DNA of 64,000 bases from Rathayibacter sp. VKM Ac-2857 (GTDB lineage: Bacteria > Actinomycetota > Actinomycetes > Actinomycetales > Microbacteriaceae). The DNA is taken from positions 124,001 to 188,000 of the forward strand of contig NZ_JABMLE010000001.1 of assembly GCF_013205025.1 (NCBI RefSeq). The letters run 5' to 3'. The translations under genes were made by a program, and so were the position numbers. The stretch's first letter is position 1, and each line of letters opens with the position of its first letter. Under the pieces are notes generated by a model. It was not told the DNA's origin. It saw nothing but the letters and a program-made list of their open reading frames with translations, and did not search any database. Positions 32,435 through 41,093 of this stretch are shown piece by piece.

Positions 32435-33885
32435 CCGGTCACCACCGTCGGCTCGCCGAGGCGCACCACGGCGTCCGCGAGGGCCGACACCAGGTGCTCG
32501 TCGTGGGTGACGGCGAGCACGGCGCGGCCGTCCGCGCGCAGCTCGGCCAGCAGGTCGACGACCACGTCCCAGGTCCGCCGGTCCTGCCCGAAGGTCGGCT
32601 CGTCGAGCACGACGACGGCGGGACGCCGGACCAGGGCCGAGGCGACGGTGAGCCGCCGCTTCTCGCCGCCGGAGAGGGTGAAGGGGTTCGCGTCGGCGAG
32701 GTGGGCGAGGCCGAGGCGCTCGAGCAGCTCGTCGGCGCGGCGCCGCTCCGTCTCGTCGCGGACTCCGAGGTGCAGCTCCTGGCGCACCCGCGCCGTGAGG
32801 AACTGGTGCTCGGGCTCCTGGAAGACCATGGCGACCCGGTCCGCGAGCTGTCGCGAGCTCCAGCGGTGCGGGTGCGGCGAGGCTCCGTCGCGCACCTCGG
32901 GAGAGGCGACGACCTCGCCCCCGGCCGGAGGGAGCAGGCCGGCCAGCGTCAGGGCGAGCGTCGACTTGCCGGCGCCGTTCGGGCCGAGGACTGCGGTCAC
33001 CCGACCGGCAGCGATCGTGATGTCGAGGCCGGCGGCGATCAGGGGCGGCGTGCGGCGGCCGAAGACCGGCCGGGCGAGATCGAGTGCCGCGGCGGTGAGA
33101 GCGGTCGGAGCCGATCCGGTCGCCTCGTCGCGCCGCTCGGGGTGCTCGCCCGGGAGCCAGACGCCCGCTGCGACGAGGACGCCCCGGGCGCGGTCGATCA
33201 CCGGACGCGGCTCGCCGTCGGCGACGACCGTGCCGTCGGCGCCGAGCACGACGATCCGGTCGACGAGGTCGATCCAGACGTCGACGCGGTGCTCGACGAC
33301 GATCAAAGTGGTGCCGGTGCGCGCCGTGGTCCGCTCGACCGCGGCGCGCACCTCCTCGACGCCGCGGGGGTCGAGGTTTGCGGTCGGCTCGTCGAGCAGC
33401 AGCAGCCGGGGCTGCATCGCGAGCACGCCGGCGAGGGCGAGCCGCTGCTTCTGCCCGCCCGAGAGCGCCGAGGTCGACCGGTCGAGCGCGACGTCGAGAC
33501 CGACGTCGTCGAGGGCGCGCCGCACCCGGGCCGGGATCTCCGCGCGCGGGACGCCGAGGTTCTCGCAGGCGAAGCCGACGTCGTCGCCGACGCGCGCGAG
33601 CACCGCCTGGGTGTCGGGGTCCTGGAGCACGAGACCGGCCACACCGCGGCGCTCGCCCGGCGCGCCGCCGTCGATGCTCAGCTCGCCCTCGTCCGCGCCG
33701 TCCTCCTCGCCGCCGAGCACCCCGGCCAGCGCGTGCAGCAGCGTGCTCTTGCCCGCACCGGACGGACCGAGGAGCAGGACGCGCTCCCCCGGCCGCACGT
33801 CGAGGTCGAGCCCCGTGACGGCCGCGCTCGATCGGCCCGCGTGCCGCCAGCTCCAGCCGCGGGCCCGGATCGACGCGCCGCTCAT
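32431..33885 (-). CDS. ykoD: ECF transporter fused double ATPase (YkoD-like)
   Basis: 484-residue protein with two ABC ATPase domains in one chain. Domain 1: Walker A GPSGAGKST (about 42-50), signature LSGGQKQR, Walker B LLLLDEPTANLD. Domain 2: Walker A GPNGAGKST (about 295), signature LSGGEKRR, Walker B VVVLDEPTFGQD. Q-loop residues are in LVLQDPDTQ and MVFQEPEHQF. Energises substrate uptake with YkoC and YkoE. The start overlaps the ykoE stop by 4 bp. Confidence 0.93.
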   Translation of the reverse strand: MSGASIRARGWSWRHAGRSSAAVTGLDLDVRPGERVLLLGPSGAGKSTLLHALAGVLGGEEDGADEGELSIDGGAPGERRGVAGLVLQDPDTQAVLARVGDDVGFACENLGVPRAEIPARVRRALDDVGLDVALDRSTSALSGGQKQRLALAGVLAMQPRLLLLDEPTANLDPRGVEEVRAAVERTTARTGTTLIVVEHRVDVWIDLVDRIVVLGADGTVVADGEPRPVIDRARGVLVAAGVWLPGEHPERRDEATGSAPTALTAAALDLARPVFGRRTPPLIAAGLDITIAAGRVTAVLGPNGAGKSTLALTLAGLLPPAGGEVVASPEVRDGASPHPHRWSSRQLADRVAMVFQEPEHQFLTARVRQELHLGVRDETERRRADELLERLGLAHLADANPFTLSGGEKRRLTVASALVRRPAVVVLDEPTFGQDRRTWDVVVDLLAELRADGRAVLAVTHDEHLVSALADAVVRLGEPTVVTG

Positions 33886-34547
33886 CGAGCGCCCGCGCCC
33901 GCCCCCTCGACCACGCGGCCCTCCCGGCCGGAGACGAAGCGGTCCAGCGCTCCGGAGGCGGCGAGGCCGCGCACCGCGAACCAGGGCAGGAGCCCGGCCA
34001 GCACGGCGCCCGACACGAGCGAGGACACGACGTAGACCATGCGGAACAGGTCGTCGACGGCCGGGTAGTAGACCAGCAGGTCGTTGACGGCGAGGGCCAG
34101 GCCCGCGCCGGCGCCGGCCAGCATCGCGACGAGCGGACGGCCGCTGCGGTAGAGGAACAGGGCGAGGACGATCTCGGCGCCGAGACCCTGGACGAGGCCG
34201 GACAGCAGGACGGCGAAGCCCCACTGCGTGCCGATCAGGGCCGAGACGACCGCGGCGAGCAGCTCAGTGTAGAGCGCCGCGCCGGGCTTGCGGATGATCA
34301 GGCCACCGAGCACGCCGGCGAAGAGCCAGCCGCCGCCGAGGAGGCCGCCGAGACCGGGGAGGAACTCGAAGGCGACGCCGAGGACGTTGGTCGCGAGGCC
34401 CCAGGCCCAGAAGACGATGCCCGCGGCGACGGCGACGACGCTCGCCACGACGATGTCGACGACGCGCCAGCGGAGGTCGCGGGGGCGGCCGGCGGAGGAG
34501 GCCTTCGTGGGACCGGAGGTGGTCTGCGTTGCTGCGTTGTTCTGCAC
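33882..34547 (-). CDS. ykoE: ECF transporter substrate-binding S component (YkoE family)
   Basis: 221-residue membrane protein of the YkoE family, the thiamine/hydroxymethylpyrimidine-binding subunit of YkoEDC. About six membrane helices begin at residue 30 (VVDIVVASVVAVAAGIVFW), with the family segment FLPGLGGLLGGGWLFAGVLGG. The GTG at 34547 is preferred: GAGAGGG lies 8 nt upstream, whereas the ATG at 34622 lies within the riboswitch aptamer. First gene of ykoE-ykoD-ykoC-kinase. Confidence 0.9.
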   Translation of the reverse strand: MQNNAATQTTSGPTKASSAGRPRDLRWRVVDIVVASVVAVAAGIVFWAWGLATNVLGVAFEFLPGLGGLLGGGWLFAGVLGGLIIRKPGAALYTELLAAVVSALIGTQWGFAVLLSGLVQGLGAEIVLALFLYRSGRPLVAMLAGAGAGLALAVNDLLVYYPAVDDLFRMVYVVSSLVSGAVLAGLLPWFAVRGLAASGALDRFVSGREGRVVEGAGAGAR

Positions 34548-34601
34548 TGTCGTGCCCTCTCGTGGAAGCGAAACGGGGCACGGGTGAAAGAAGAGGAGAT
34601 C

Positions 34602-34696
34602 GAAACGTTCCTTCGCTGGCATGACCCAGATCAGGTTCGACGGTCGAAGGCTGCTGCCTTCCTCTCAGCCCGGTGCACCGGACTCCCGTGTTCGTC
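34602..34696 (-). promoter_or_regulatory. TPP riboswitch (THI element)
   Basis: On the minus strand the conserved TPP aptamer is visible: GGGAGTCC, GGGCTGAGAGG (pyrimidine-sensor helix), AACCTGATCTGGGTCATGCC and CAGCGAAGGAACG, closed by a short P1 (CGAA with TTCG). A CCTCTT stretch about 40 nt downstream could pair with the GAGAGG ribosome site of ykoE, suggesting translational control. The aptamer call is firm; the switching mechanism is inference. Confidence 0.95.
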
Positions 34697-34712
34697 AGCA
34701 ATCATAGACAGC

Positions 34713-35093
34713 ATGTCGTGGTCGGTGGTGCTCGTTCTCGCCGCGGTCCTCGTGGTGCTCCTGCAGGTGCTGCTCTGGCGGCGCCGGTCCCGGATCCGCC
34801 GCGAGCTGCTCAGCTACGGCACGCGGGTGCCCGGGCGAGTGGTCGCCCACGACGCGAGCCGTGGCGATGCCTCGGCCGCCCGGGACCTGGGGCGGCTGCT
34901 GGTCGCCTACCGCCTCGTCGACGGCGAGGAGCGGCACGCGGTCAAGACTCCGTGGAAGCGCGGTGACGCCTGGATGGCGGGCGAGCCGGTCGCGGTGATC
35001 TACGACCCGCGCCGGCCGAACGACTCGGAGCGGCTCCTCGTCGGCTTCGGCCGGACGAAGAAGACCTGGTTCACGGCGCGGCCCCAGCGCTGA
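34713..35093 (+). CDS. Membrane-anchored DUF3592-like protein
   Basis: 126 residues: an N-terminal membrane helix (MSWSVVLVLAAVLVVLLQVLLW), a basic RRRSRIRRE, then a small beta domain (GTRVPGRVVAHDA, LVAYRLVDGEERHAVKTPWK, GEPVAVIYDPRRPNDS) typical of DUF3592. The phrase VIYDPRRPNDSERL is the usual family end. Function unknown. The transcription start must lie between the riboswitch leader and the ATG; no ribosome site is seen. Confidence 0.8.
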   Translation: MSWSVVLVLAAVLVVLLQVLLWRRRSRIRRELLSYGTRVPGRVVAHDASRGDASAARDLGRLLVAYRLVDGEERHAVKTPWKRGDAWMAGEPVAVIYDPRRPNDSERLLVGFGRTKKTWFTARPQR

Positions 35094-35111
35094 GGCCGCG
35101 CGTCGGCTCCG

Positions 35112-35441
35112 CTACTTCTTGAGGGCGCGGATGATCCGCGCGAGCGCCTTGCCGGACACCCAGACCAGCGGGACGCCGACGGCGAGGACCGAGACGATGT
35201 TCGGCTGGAAGCGCAGGCCCAGGTCGTCCTTGATGTAGGCGCCGATCGGGACCACGGCACCGCCGCCGCCTCCTCCGCCGCCCTCCTGGCCGTCCTCGGA
35301 GCCGCTGCCGCCGCCGAAGCCGAACCAGCGGAGCGAGACGGGGACGAGCGAGACGCCGTCGACCTCGATCGGGTCTCCGTAGCTCGTCGCGGCACCCGCG
35401 GAGGTCACTTTGTCGGCCAGGGAGACAGCGATGTTGGGCAT
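35112..35441 (-). CDS. GerW/YtfJ-family protein
   Basis: 109-residue protein of the GerW (YtfJ) family: N-terminal ITSAGAATSYGDPIEVDG-like segment, central Gly-rich loop (GGGSGSEDGQEGGGGGGGG), GAYIKDD, and a hydrophobic C-terminus. First described as a Bacillus spore germination protein, but widespread in non-sporulating Actinobacteria, where the role is unknown. TAGCGT ends 6 nt before the ATG (leaderless). Confidence 0.85.
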   Translation of the reverse strand: MPNIAVSLADKVTSAGAATSYGDPIEVDGVSLVPVSLRWFGFGGGSGSEDGQEGGGGGGGGAVVPIGAYIKDDLGLRFQPNIVSVLAVGVPLVWVSGKALARIIRALKK

Positions 35442-35447
35442 GGCCCG

Positions 35448-35453
35448 ACGCTA
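35448..35453 (-). promoter_or_regulatory. -10 box of a probable leaderless transcript (GerW-like gene)
   Basis: TAGCGT on the minus strand ends 6 nt before the ATG at 35441; no Shine-Dalgarno. Confidence 0.5.
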
Positions 35454-35542
35454 CTCCGCGGGTCGAACGGGCGACAAGCGGCGCACCGGCGCGCACAGGA
35501 CTCCCCCACCTCGTCCCCGAGGTCTGCTGCGATGATCGACGG

Positions 35543-36466
35543 ATGCCCTCCCGCCCGCGCCGCCGTCGACCAGGACGTGCCGCGTCCGTCGCGGTCGCGA
35601 GCCTGCTGCTGGCGGCGTTCCTCGCCTTCCACCGCGGGCTGTGGGAGGCGGCGGGCTGGCTGTCGGTCGTCGAGACGGCGATCCCGTGGTCGGGGCTCGC
35701 GGTCCTGCTCCTGGTGTCGGCCGCGATCGCTCTGCGCTCACGCGGTGCCGGAGCGGCGGTCACCGTGCTGGTGATGGTCTACGGGGTGCTCGTGCTGCCG
35801 GTGGCGCTGCCCGCGCCCGCCGTCCGCTCGGGCTCGTTCACCGTCATCAGTCAGAACCTCGGCACCCGGGACGACGCCGGCGCCCTCGCCGCCGAGCTGG
35901 CGAGCCGCGGGCCGGACGTGCTCGCCTTCCAGGAGCTCGACGGCGACGCGCGCGAAACGGTCGACGCCGAACTCTCGGACGAGTACCCGCACTCCTACGT
36001 GGTCGGCACCGTCGGGCTGTGGAGCCGCACCGAGCTCTCGAACGGCGAGCCGCTCGACCTCGGCCTGGACTGGAACCGCGCCCTCGCCGTCGACGTCGAC
36101 ACGCCGCTCGGGGCGACGCGCCTCTTCGTGGTGCACCTCGCCTCGTTCCGCCTCGGCGATCACGCCGAGCGGGACACGATGCTGGGCGGCCTCGCCACGA
36201 CCCTCGCGGACGACGCGTCCGACCGCCGGCTCGTCGTCGGCGACTTCAACACCGCGACGGACGACCACCTGCTGGCGCCCGTGCTCGACGAGGCCCGCCT
36301 GGTGCGGACCTCCGGCATCGGCTTCCCGGCGACCTGGCCGGCGCTGCTCCCGCTCGTCTCCCTCGACCACGCGCTGGCCGACGGCGTGCCCGCCGCGACC
36401 CTCGAGGTCCTGCCGCGGAACGGCTCGGACCACCGGCCGATCAGTCTGACGATCGGTTCCGCGTAG
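35543..36466 (+). CDS. Membrane endonuclease/exonuclease/phosphatase-family protein
   Basis: 307 residues: three N-terminal membrane helices (about 13-30, 40-62, 68-90), then an extracytoplasmic EEP-fold domain. Catalytic motifs are visible: ISQNLGTRD, FQELDGD (metal Glu), VVHLASFRLG, GDFNTATDD and SDHRPISL (general-base His). Such proteins are phosphodiesterases or nucleases acting outside the membrane; the substrate is unknown. Its 3' end overlaps the convergent dinB 3' end by 26 bp. Confidence 0.87.
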   Translation: MPSRPRRRRPGRAASVAVASLLLAAFLAFHRGLWEAAGWLSVVETAIPWSGLAVLLLVSAAIALRSRGAGAAVTVLVMVYGVLVLPVALPAPAVRSGSFTVISQNLGTRDDAGALAAELASRGPDVLAFQELDGDARETVDAELSDEYPHSYVVGTVGLWSRTELSNGEPLDLGLDWNRALAVDVDTPLGATRLFVVHLASFRLGDHAERDTMLGGLATTLADDASDRRLVVGDFNTATDDHLLAPVLDEARLVRTSGIGFPATWPALLPLVSLDHALADGVPAATLEVLPRNGSDHRPISLTIGSA

Positions 36467-37721
36467 CCAGGGTGTCGCTGATGTCGATGCCCTTCGCCGA
36501 TTCCGGAGCGGAGCGCGAGAGCAGCGAGGCCGGCCGGACCGCGCCGGTGCCGAAGCGCGCCGAGACGCCGTCGACCGCGAGCTCGGCGTCGCGCCAGTCG
36601 TCGGAGTCGCTCCAGAGCGAGAACGCGACGTCGTCGCCCTCGACGAGCTGCTCGCCGCGCACGCCGATCAGGCGGACCGGCCGCCGCATCGGGTTCGCCG
36701 CATCGAGGAGCGCCGACGACGCGTCGTAGAGCACACGGGCCACGTCCGTGGCCTCGGGCAGGGTGCGCGAGCGGGTGAGCGTGCTGAAGTCGCCGAAGCG
36801 GACCTTGACCGCGACGGTGCGACAGCGCACCCCGGAGCGGCGCATCCGCACGGCGACCTTGTCGCAGAGGCGCAGCAGCTCGCGGCGGACCAGCTCGGGG
36901 TCGGCGACGTCGTCGGCGAAGGTGATCTCGTGGCCGGCGCTCTTCTCGATCTGCCGGGTGTCGACGGGGCGCGGATCCACTCCGTTGGACAGCGCGTGCA
37001 GGCGGCGGCCGGTGGCCTCGCCGAGCGCCGAGACCAGGGAGGCGAGCGGCGTGGTCGCCACGTCGGCGACGGTGCGCAGGCCGCGCCGCACCAGGGCCTC
37101 CTCCGTGCTCGCGCCGACGCCCCAGAGGGCGCTCACCGGGAGCGGATCGAGGAAGGCCTGGACGCCGTCGGAGGGCACGACGAGCAGGCCGTCGGGCTTG
37201 GAGCGGCCGGAGGCGAGCTTCGCCACGAACTTGGTGCTGGCGATGCCGACCGAGCAGGTGAGCCCGAGCTCGGCGTGCACGCGCCGGCGGATCTCGGTGC
37301 CGATCGCCCAGGGCGACCCGGAGATCCGCCGCGCACCGGCGACGTCGAGGAACGCCTCGTCGATGCTGAGCCGCTCGACGAGCGGGGTGAAGGAGTCGAA
37401 GATCGCCATCACCCGGCGAGACGCCTCGCGGTAGCGGTCCATGTGCGGCTCGAGGATGATCGCGTGCGGGCAGCGGCGCAGCGCGACGGCCATCGGCATC
37501 GCCGAGTTGATGCCGTACTTGCGTGCCTCGTAGGTGGCGGCGGTGACGACGGAGCGCGAGCCGATGTGCCCGACGACGACCGGCTTGCCGCGCAGCTCCG
37601 GGTGCTCGAGCAGCTCGACCGAGGCGAAGAACGCGTCCATGTCGACGTGCAGGATGCTCGCGCGCGGGTCGTCGAAGGGCTCGGTGGTGACCTGCCGCCC
37701 CGTGCCGTCCTGCTTGCTCAC
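36441..37721 (-). CDS. dinB: DNA polymerase IV
   Basis: 426-residue Y-family translesion polymerase. Catalytic carboxylates are in HVDMDAFFASVE and SIDEAFLDV, the finger contains YEARKYGI, and the helix-hairpin-helix lies around LWGVGASTEEAL. The C-terminal little-finger domain is present (GHEITFADDVADPE). There is no classic beta-clamp motif at the very end, although SRSAPESAKGIDI forms an unusual tail. The GTG at 37721 has GGGCGG upstream. Ends inside the convergent EEP gene by 26 bp. Confidence 0.94.
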   Translation of the reverse strand: MSKQDGTGRQVTTEPFDDPRASILHVDMDAFFASVELLEHPELRGKPVVVGHIGSRSVVTAATYEARKYGINSAMPMAVALRRCPHAIILEPHMDRYREASRRVMAIFDSFTPLVERLSIDEAFLDVAGARRISGSPWAIGTEIRRRVHAELGLTCSVGIASTKFVAKLASGRSKPDGLLVVPSDGVQAFLDPLPVSALWGVGASTEEALVRRGLRTVADVATTPLASLVSALGEATGRRLHALSNGVDPRPVDTRQIEKSAGHEITFADDVADPELVRRELLRLCDKVAVRMRRSGVRCRTVAVKVRFGDFSTLTRSRTLPEATDVARVLYDASSALLDAANPMRRPVRLIGVRGEQLVEGDDVAFSLWSDSDDWRDAELAVDGVSARFGTGAVRPASLLSRSAPESAKGIDISDTLATRNRSSD

Positions 37722-37901
37722 GTTCCGCCCTGCTCGAGTCGTGCGCCCCGCCCCGTGACGGTGTGCTTTCCGAGGATCATGGTCGCACGCACCACCGACA
37801 CCGGTCGCAGCGGCGACCCCGGTGGGAATGGCGACGCCGCTCCCGCGGTTGACCCGAGCACCCGCGACGACTCCACCCGCGACGACTCCATCGGAGAAGA
37901 C

Positions 37902-38492
37902 ATGACGCACGAGCCCGACTCCCCGCACTCCGACCTGAGCCTCTGGCTCGACCTGCAGGCCCGCGCACACGCCGCGTTCGAGGTCCGCCTCGACGCCGTC
38001 GTCGACTGGACGGCGCCGACCCCCGACACCGAGTGGGACACCCGCGCGCTCGTGCTGCACGTGGTCCGCGAGCAGCAGCGGGCGCACACGCTGCTCTCCG
38101 GCGGCGACGAGTCGCCGATCCGCCTCGAGCCCGTCGCCGCGGACCTCCGCAGCGAGTGGACCCGGGTCACGACGCTGCTGCGCGCGGTGTCCCGCGAGAT
38201 CGACCCGCAAGCGGAGATGCGTCTCGGCCGCGACACGGTCAGCGCCCTCGAGCTGCTCCAGGAGCAGGTCGCCGACATCACCGTGCACACCTGGGACCTG
38301 GCCCGGGCCACCGGCGCCGAGGAGGCGATGGAGGAGGAGCTCGTCGCCGCGGTCTGGGAGCTCTTCGCCCCGCAGGAGGAGACGCTCCGGGCGAGCGGGC
38401 TGTTCGCCGCCCCCGTGCCCATCGACACCTCGGCGCCGCTGCAGAGCCGGCTGCTGGCCGTCACCGGGCGCGACGACCGCCTCGCCGCCTGA
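37902..38492 (+). CDS. DinB-fold maleylpyruvate isomerase / TIGR03086-like protein
   Basis: 196-residue four-helix-bundle protein of the mycothiol-dependent maleylpyruvate isomerase-like group. DWTAPTPDTEWDTRALVLHVVREQQRAH carries the first conserved metal-site His, and QVADITVHTWDLARATG the second block. Members are mycothiol-linked transferases or of unknown role. ATG 37902 has GGAGAAG upstream. A longer start at 37779 would add a repetitive TRDDS segment and is less likely. Confidence 0.82.
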   Translation: MTHEPDSPHSDLSLWLDLQARAHAAFEVRLDAVVDWTAPTPDTEWDTRALVLHVVREQQRAHTLLSGGDESPIRLEPVAADLRSEWTRVTTLLRAVSREIDPQAEMRLGRDTVSALELLQEQVADITVHTWDLARATGAEEAMEEELVAAVWELFAPQEETLRASGLFAAPVPIDTSAPLQSRLLAVTGRDDRLAA

Positions 38493-38646
38493 GCCTCGCG
38501 GCCTGAGACGGAGCAGCTGAGCCGCAGCACCGGAGACGGTGCAGCTGAGAACGGCCCCAGGCTGCCGACGGCAGGATGGGGAGGTCCGCGCCCGCCGCGC
38601 GGACGGGAACCGGGGCGCATCCGCCCCGTCGAAGAGAGGACAGTCC

Positions 38647-39303
38647 ATGACACGCGTCGCCGTCATCGGAGCACACGGCAAGGTCGGCCAGCAGATCCTC
38701 CATCTGCTCTACGACGCCGGACACGAGGCGGTCGGAGTCGTCCGCAACCCCGAGCACTCGGAGGACATCGTCCGCCTCGGCGGCGAGCCGCTGGTCCACG
38801 ACCTCGAGCACTCCACCGTGGAGGACTTCGCCGGGCGGCTGGAGGGCGTCGACGCCCTCGTCTTCACCGCCGGCGCCGGCCCGGACTCGGGCCCCGAGCG
38901 CAAGCGCACCGTCGACCTCGGCGCCTCCGTCCTCAGCCAGGAGGCCGCCGCGATCGCCGGCGTCCGCCGCTTCGTGCAGATCAGCGCGATCGGCGTGGAC
39001 GCCCCGCTCGCGGACGACACCGAGGAGGGCTGGCGCGCCTACGTCGAGGCCAAGCGCGACGCCGACACGGCGCTGCGCGGCACCGACCTCGACTGGACGA
39101 TCCTCCGCCCGGGCGGTCTCACCAACGACGAGGGCACCGGCCGGATCGAGCTGGGCGAGAGCGTCGAGAAGGGCAGCATCCCGCGCGAGGACGTCGCCGC
39201 GACCGTGATCGCGGTGCTGGCCGATCCCTCCTCGATCGGGAGGACCTGGGAGATCGTCTCGGGCGACGTCGCCATCGAGGACGCGGTCGCGAAGGGCGCC
39301 TGA
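38647..39303 (+). CDS. NAD(P)-binding SDR-like protein (NmrA/YwnB type)
   Basis: 218-residue atypical short-chain dehydrogenase. The N-terminal dinucleotide motif VIGAHGKVGQQI is clear, then VVRNPEHSEDI, DALVFTAGAGPDSG, FVQISAIGVDAP and the Pro-rich WTILRPGGLTND. The catalytic Tyr-x3-Lys appears as YVEAKRDAD. Close to NAD(P)-dependent oxidoreductases/epimerases of unknown substrate. Ribosome site GAGAGGA; stands alone. Confidence 0.87.
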   Translation: MTRVAVIGAHGKVGQQILHLLYDAGHEAVGVVRNPEHSEDIVRLGGEPLVHDLEHSTVEDFAGRLEGVDALVFTAGAGPDSGPERKRTVDLGASVLSQEAAAIAGVRRFVQISAIGVDAPLADDTEEGWRAYVEAKRDADTALRGTDLDWTILRPGGLTNDEGTGRIELGESVEKGSIPREDVAATVIAVLADPSSIGRTWEIVSGDVAIEDAVAKGA

Positions 39304-39354
39304 GCCCGGGCCCTCCCCCGGCGCCGCTCGATCGGCCGCCGCCGACCCTGCGCC

Positions 39355-39360
39355 TAGAGT
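39355..39360 (+). promoter_or_regulatory. -10 box of a probable leaderless transcript (acyl-CoA ligase)
   Basis: TAGAGT ends exactly 7 nt before the GTG at 39368; no ribosome site. Confidence 0.55.
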
Positions 39361-39367
39361 GGGGCGG

Positions 39368-41053
39368 GTGAGCACTCACCCGCCCCGCCCCTGGATCCGC
39401 AGCTACGCAGACGGAGTGCCGGAGGAGCTGGAGCTCCCGACCGGCTCGCTCGTCGACATCGTCGCTGAGTCGGCGCGGGTCTACCCGCACCAGGTGGCCC
39501 TCGAGTTCTTCGGCCGGTCGACCAGCTACGCGCAGCTCGCCGACGAGGTGGAGCGCGCCGCGGAGGGACTGCGGAAGCTCGGCGTCCGCGCCGGGGATCC
39601 CGTCGCCCTGATCCTGCCGAACTGCCCGCAGCACGTGGTCGCCTTCTACGCGGTGCTGCGTCTCGGCGCGGTCGTCGTCGAGCACAATCCGCTCTACACG
39701 CCGCGCGAGCTGCGGCACCAGTTCGAGGACCACGGCGCGCGCGTCGCGATCGCCTGGGACCGCGTGGTGCCGCTCGTCCAGGAGCTGCCCGACGACCTCG
39801 GCGTCGAGACCATCGTCTCCGTCGACCTGACCCGCGCCATGCCCGCGCCGATGCGCGCGGCGCTCCGCCTGCCGATCCGCAAGGCCCGCGAGTCGCGCGC
39901 CGCCCTGACCGGGAGGGTCCGCGGCGCGATCGAGTGGGACTCGCTGCTGCGCCGCCGGCTCGACCCGGCGCACCCGCGGCCGACGGCGGAGGACCTCGCG
40001 GTCATCCAGTACACGAGCGGGACGACCGGGGCCCCGAAGGGTGCCGAGCTGACGCACCTGAATCTGACGGCGAACGCCGCGCAGTCGCGCGCGTGGGTGC
40101 CCACGGTGCGCCGCGGCGACTGCGTGGTCTACGCGGTCCTGCCGATGTTCCACGCCTACGGGCTGACCCTGTGCCTGACCTTCGCGATGAGCATGGGCGC
40201 GCGCCTGGTGCTGTTCCCGAAGTTCGACCCGGACCTCGTCCTCAAGGTCGTCCGCAAGCACCCGGCGACGTTCCTGCCGGCCGTGCCGCCGATCGCGGAG
40301 CGACTCGCGCTCCGTGCGAAGGAGAAGGGCGTCTCGCTTCAGGGCATCGAGATCGCGATCTCGGGCGCGATGCCGCTCGATCCCGATCTGGTCGAGTCGT
40401 TCGAGGCGCTGACCGGCGGCACGCTCGTCGAGGGCTACGGGCTGTCCGAGACCTCGCCCGTGCTGATGGCGAATCCGGTCAGCACCGCGCGCCGGGCCGG
40501 GACCGTCGGACTGCCGCTGCCGGGGACGGACGTGCGGATCGTCGATCCGGAGGACCCGGAGACCGAGGTCGCGGCCGGCGGGCAGGGCGAGCTGGTCGTG
40601 CGCGGCCCGCAGGTGTTCCGCGGCTACCACCGCAAGCCCGACGAGACCGCGGCCGTCTTCACTGGGGAGGGCTGGTTCCGCACCGGGGACATCGCCACGA
40701 TCGACGAGGACGGCTTCGTCACCATCGTCGACCGGATCAAGGAGCTGATCATCACCGGCGGTTTCAACGTCTCGCCGTCCGAGGTCGAGGAGGTGCTCCG
40801 CCGGCTCCCCGCCGTGCGCGACGTCGCCGTGGTCGGGCTGCCGGACGCCCGCAGCGGCGAGCAGGTCGCTGCCGCGGTCGTCCTCGAGCCGGGCGCCCAC
40901 CTCGATCAGGAGGAGGCGCGCCGCACCGTGCGCGAGGCGCTCACGCCCTACAAGGTGCCCAAGCGGATCGTCGTCGTCGACGAGCTGCCGCGGAGCATGA
41001 TCGGGAAGGTGCTGCGCCGCGAGGTGAAGGCGCTGCTGCTCGACGAGTCCTGA
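39368..41053 (+). CDS. Long-chain-fatty-acid-CoA ligase
   Basis: 561-residue ANL-superfamily adenylate-forming enzyme activating fatty acids to acyl-CoA. P-loop YTSGTTGAPKGAELTH (about 218-233), motif GYGLSETSPV, the hinge/ATP motif GWFRTGDIATIDEDGF, and the catalytic Lys near the end in PRSMIGKVLRRE. PPRPWIRSYADGVP and the order of motifs match FadD-type long-chain ligases rather than the mycobacterial FAAL group (no insertion). GTG start with a 7-nt-distant TAGAGT box. A shared hairpin ends the gene. Confidence 0.93.
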   Translation: MSTHPPRPWIRSYADGVPEELELPTGSLVDIVAESARVYPHQVALEFFGRSTSYAQLADEVERAAEGLRKLGVRAGDPVALILPNCPQHVVAFYAVLRLGAVVVEHNPLYTPRELRHQFEDHGARVAIAWDRVVPLVQELPDDLGVETIVSVDLTRAMPAPMRAALRLPIRKARESRAALTGRVRGAIEWDSLLRRRLDPAHPRPTAEDLAVIQYTSGTTGAPKGAELTHLNLTANAAQSRAWVPTVRRGDCVVYAVLPMFHAYGLTLCLTFAMSMGARLVLFPKFDPDLVLKVVRKHPATFLPAVPPIAERLALRAKEKGVSLQGIEIAISGAMPLDPDLVESFEALTGGTLVEGYGLSETSPVLMANPVSTARRAGTVGLPLPGTDVRIVDPEDPETEVAAGGQGELVVRGPQVFRGYHRKPDETAAVFTGEGWFRTGDIATIDEDGFVTIVDRIKELIITGGFNVSPSEVEEVLRRLPAVRDVAVVGLPDARSGEQVAAAVVLEPGAHLDQEEARRTVREALTPYKVPKRIVVVDELPRSMIGKVLRREVKALLLDES

Positions 41054-41084
41054 GGCCGGCCGGTCTCGCGCCGGGCCTCAGGAC
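41047..41084. terminator. Bidirectional hairpin between convergent genes
   Basis: GTCCTGAGGCC and GGCCTCAGGAC form an 11-bp stem with an extra CCGG pair inside. The acyl-CoA ligase stop lies within the left arm. Positioned 10 bp from the stop of the minus-strand gene. Confidence 0.65.
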
Positions 41085-41093
41085 TCCCGAGGG

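Noticed and set aside
37779-37901. Longer N-terminus for the DinB-fold protein at 37902
   Set aside because: The extension is a low-complexity TRDDS repeat and the 37902 ATG has a better ribosome site; kept only as an alternative.
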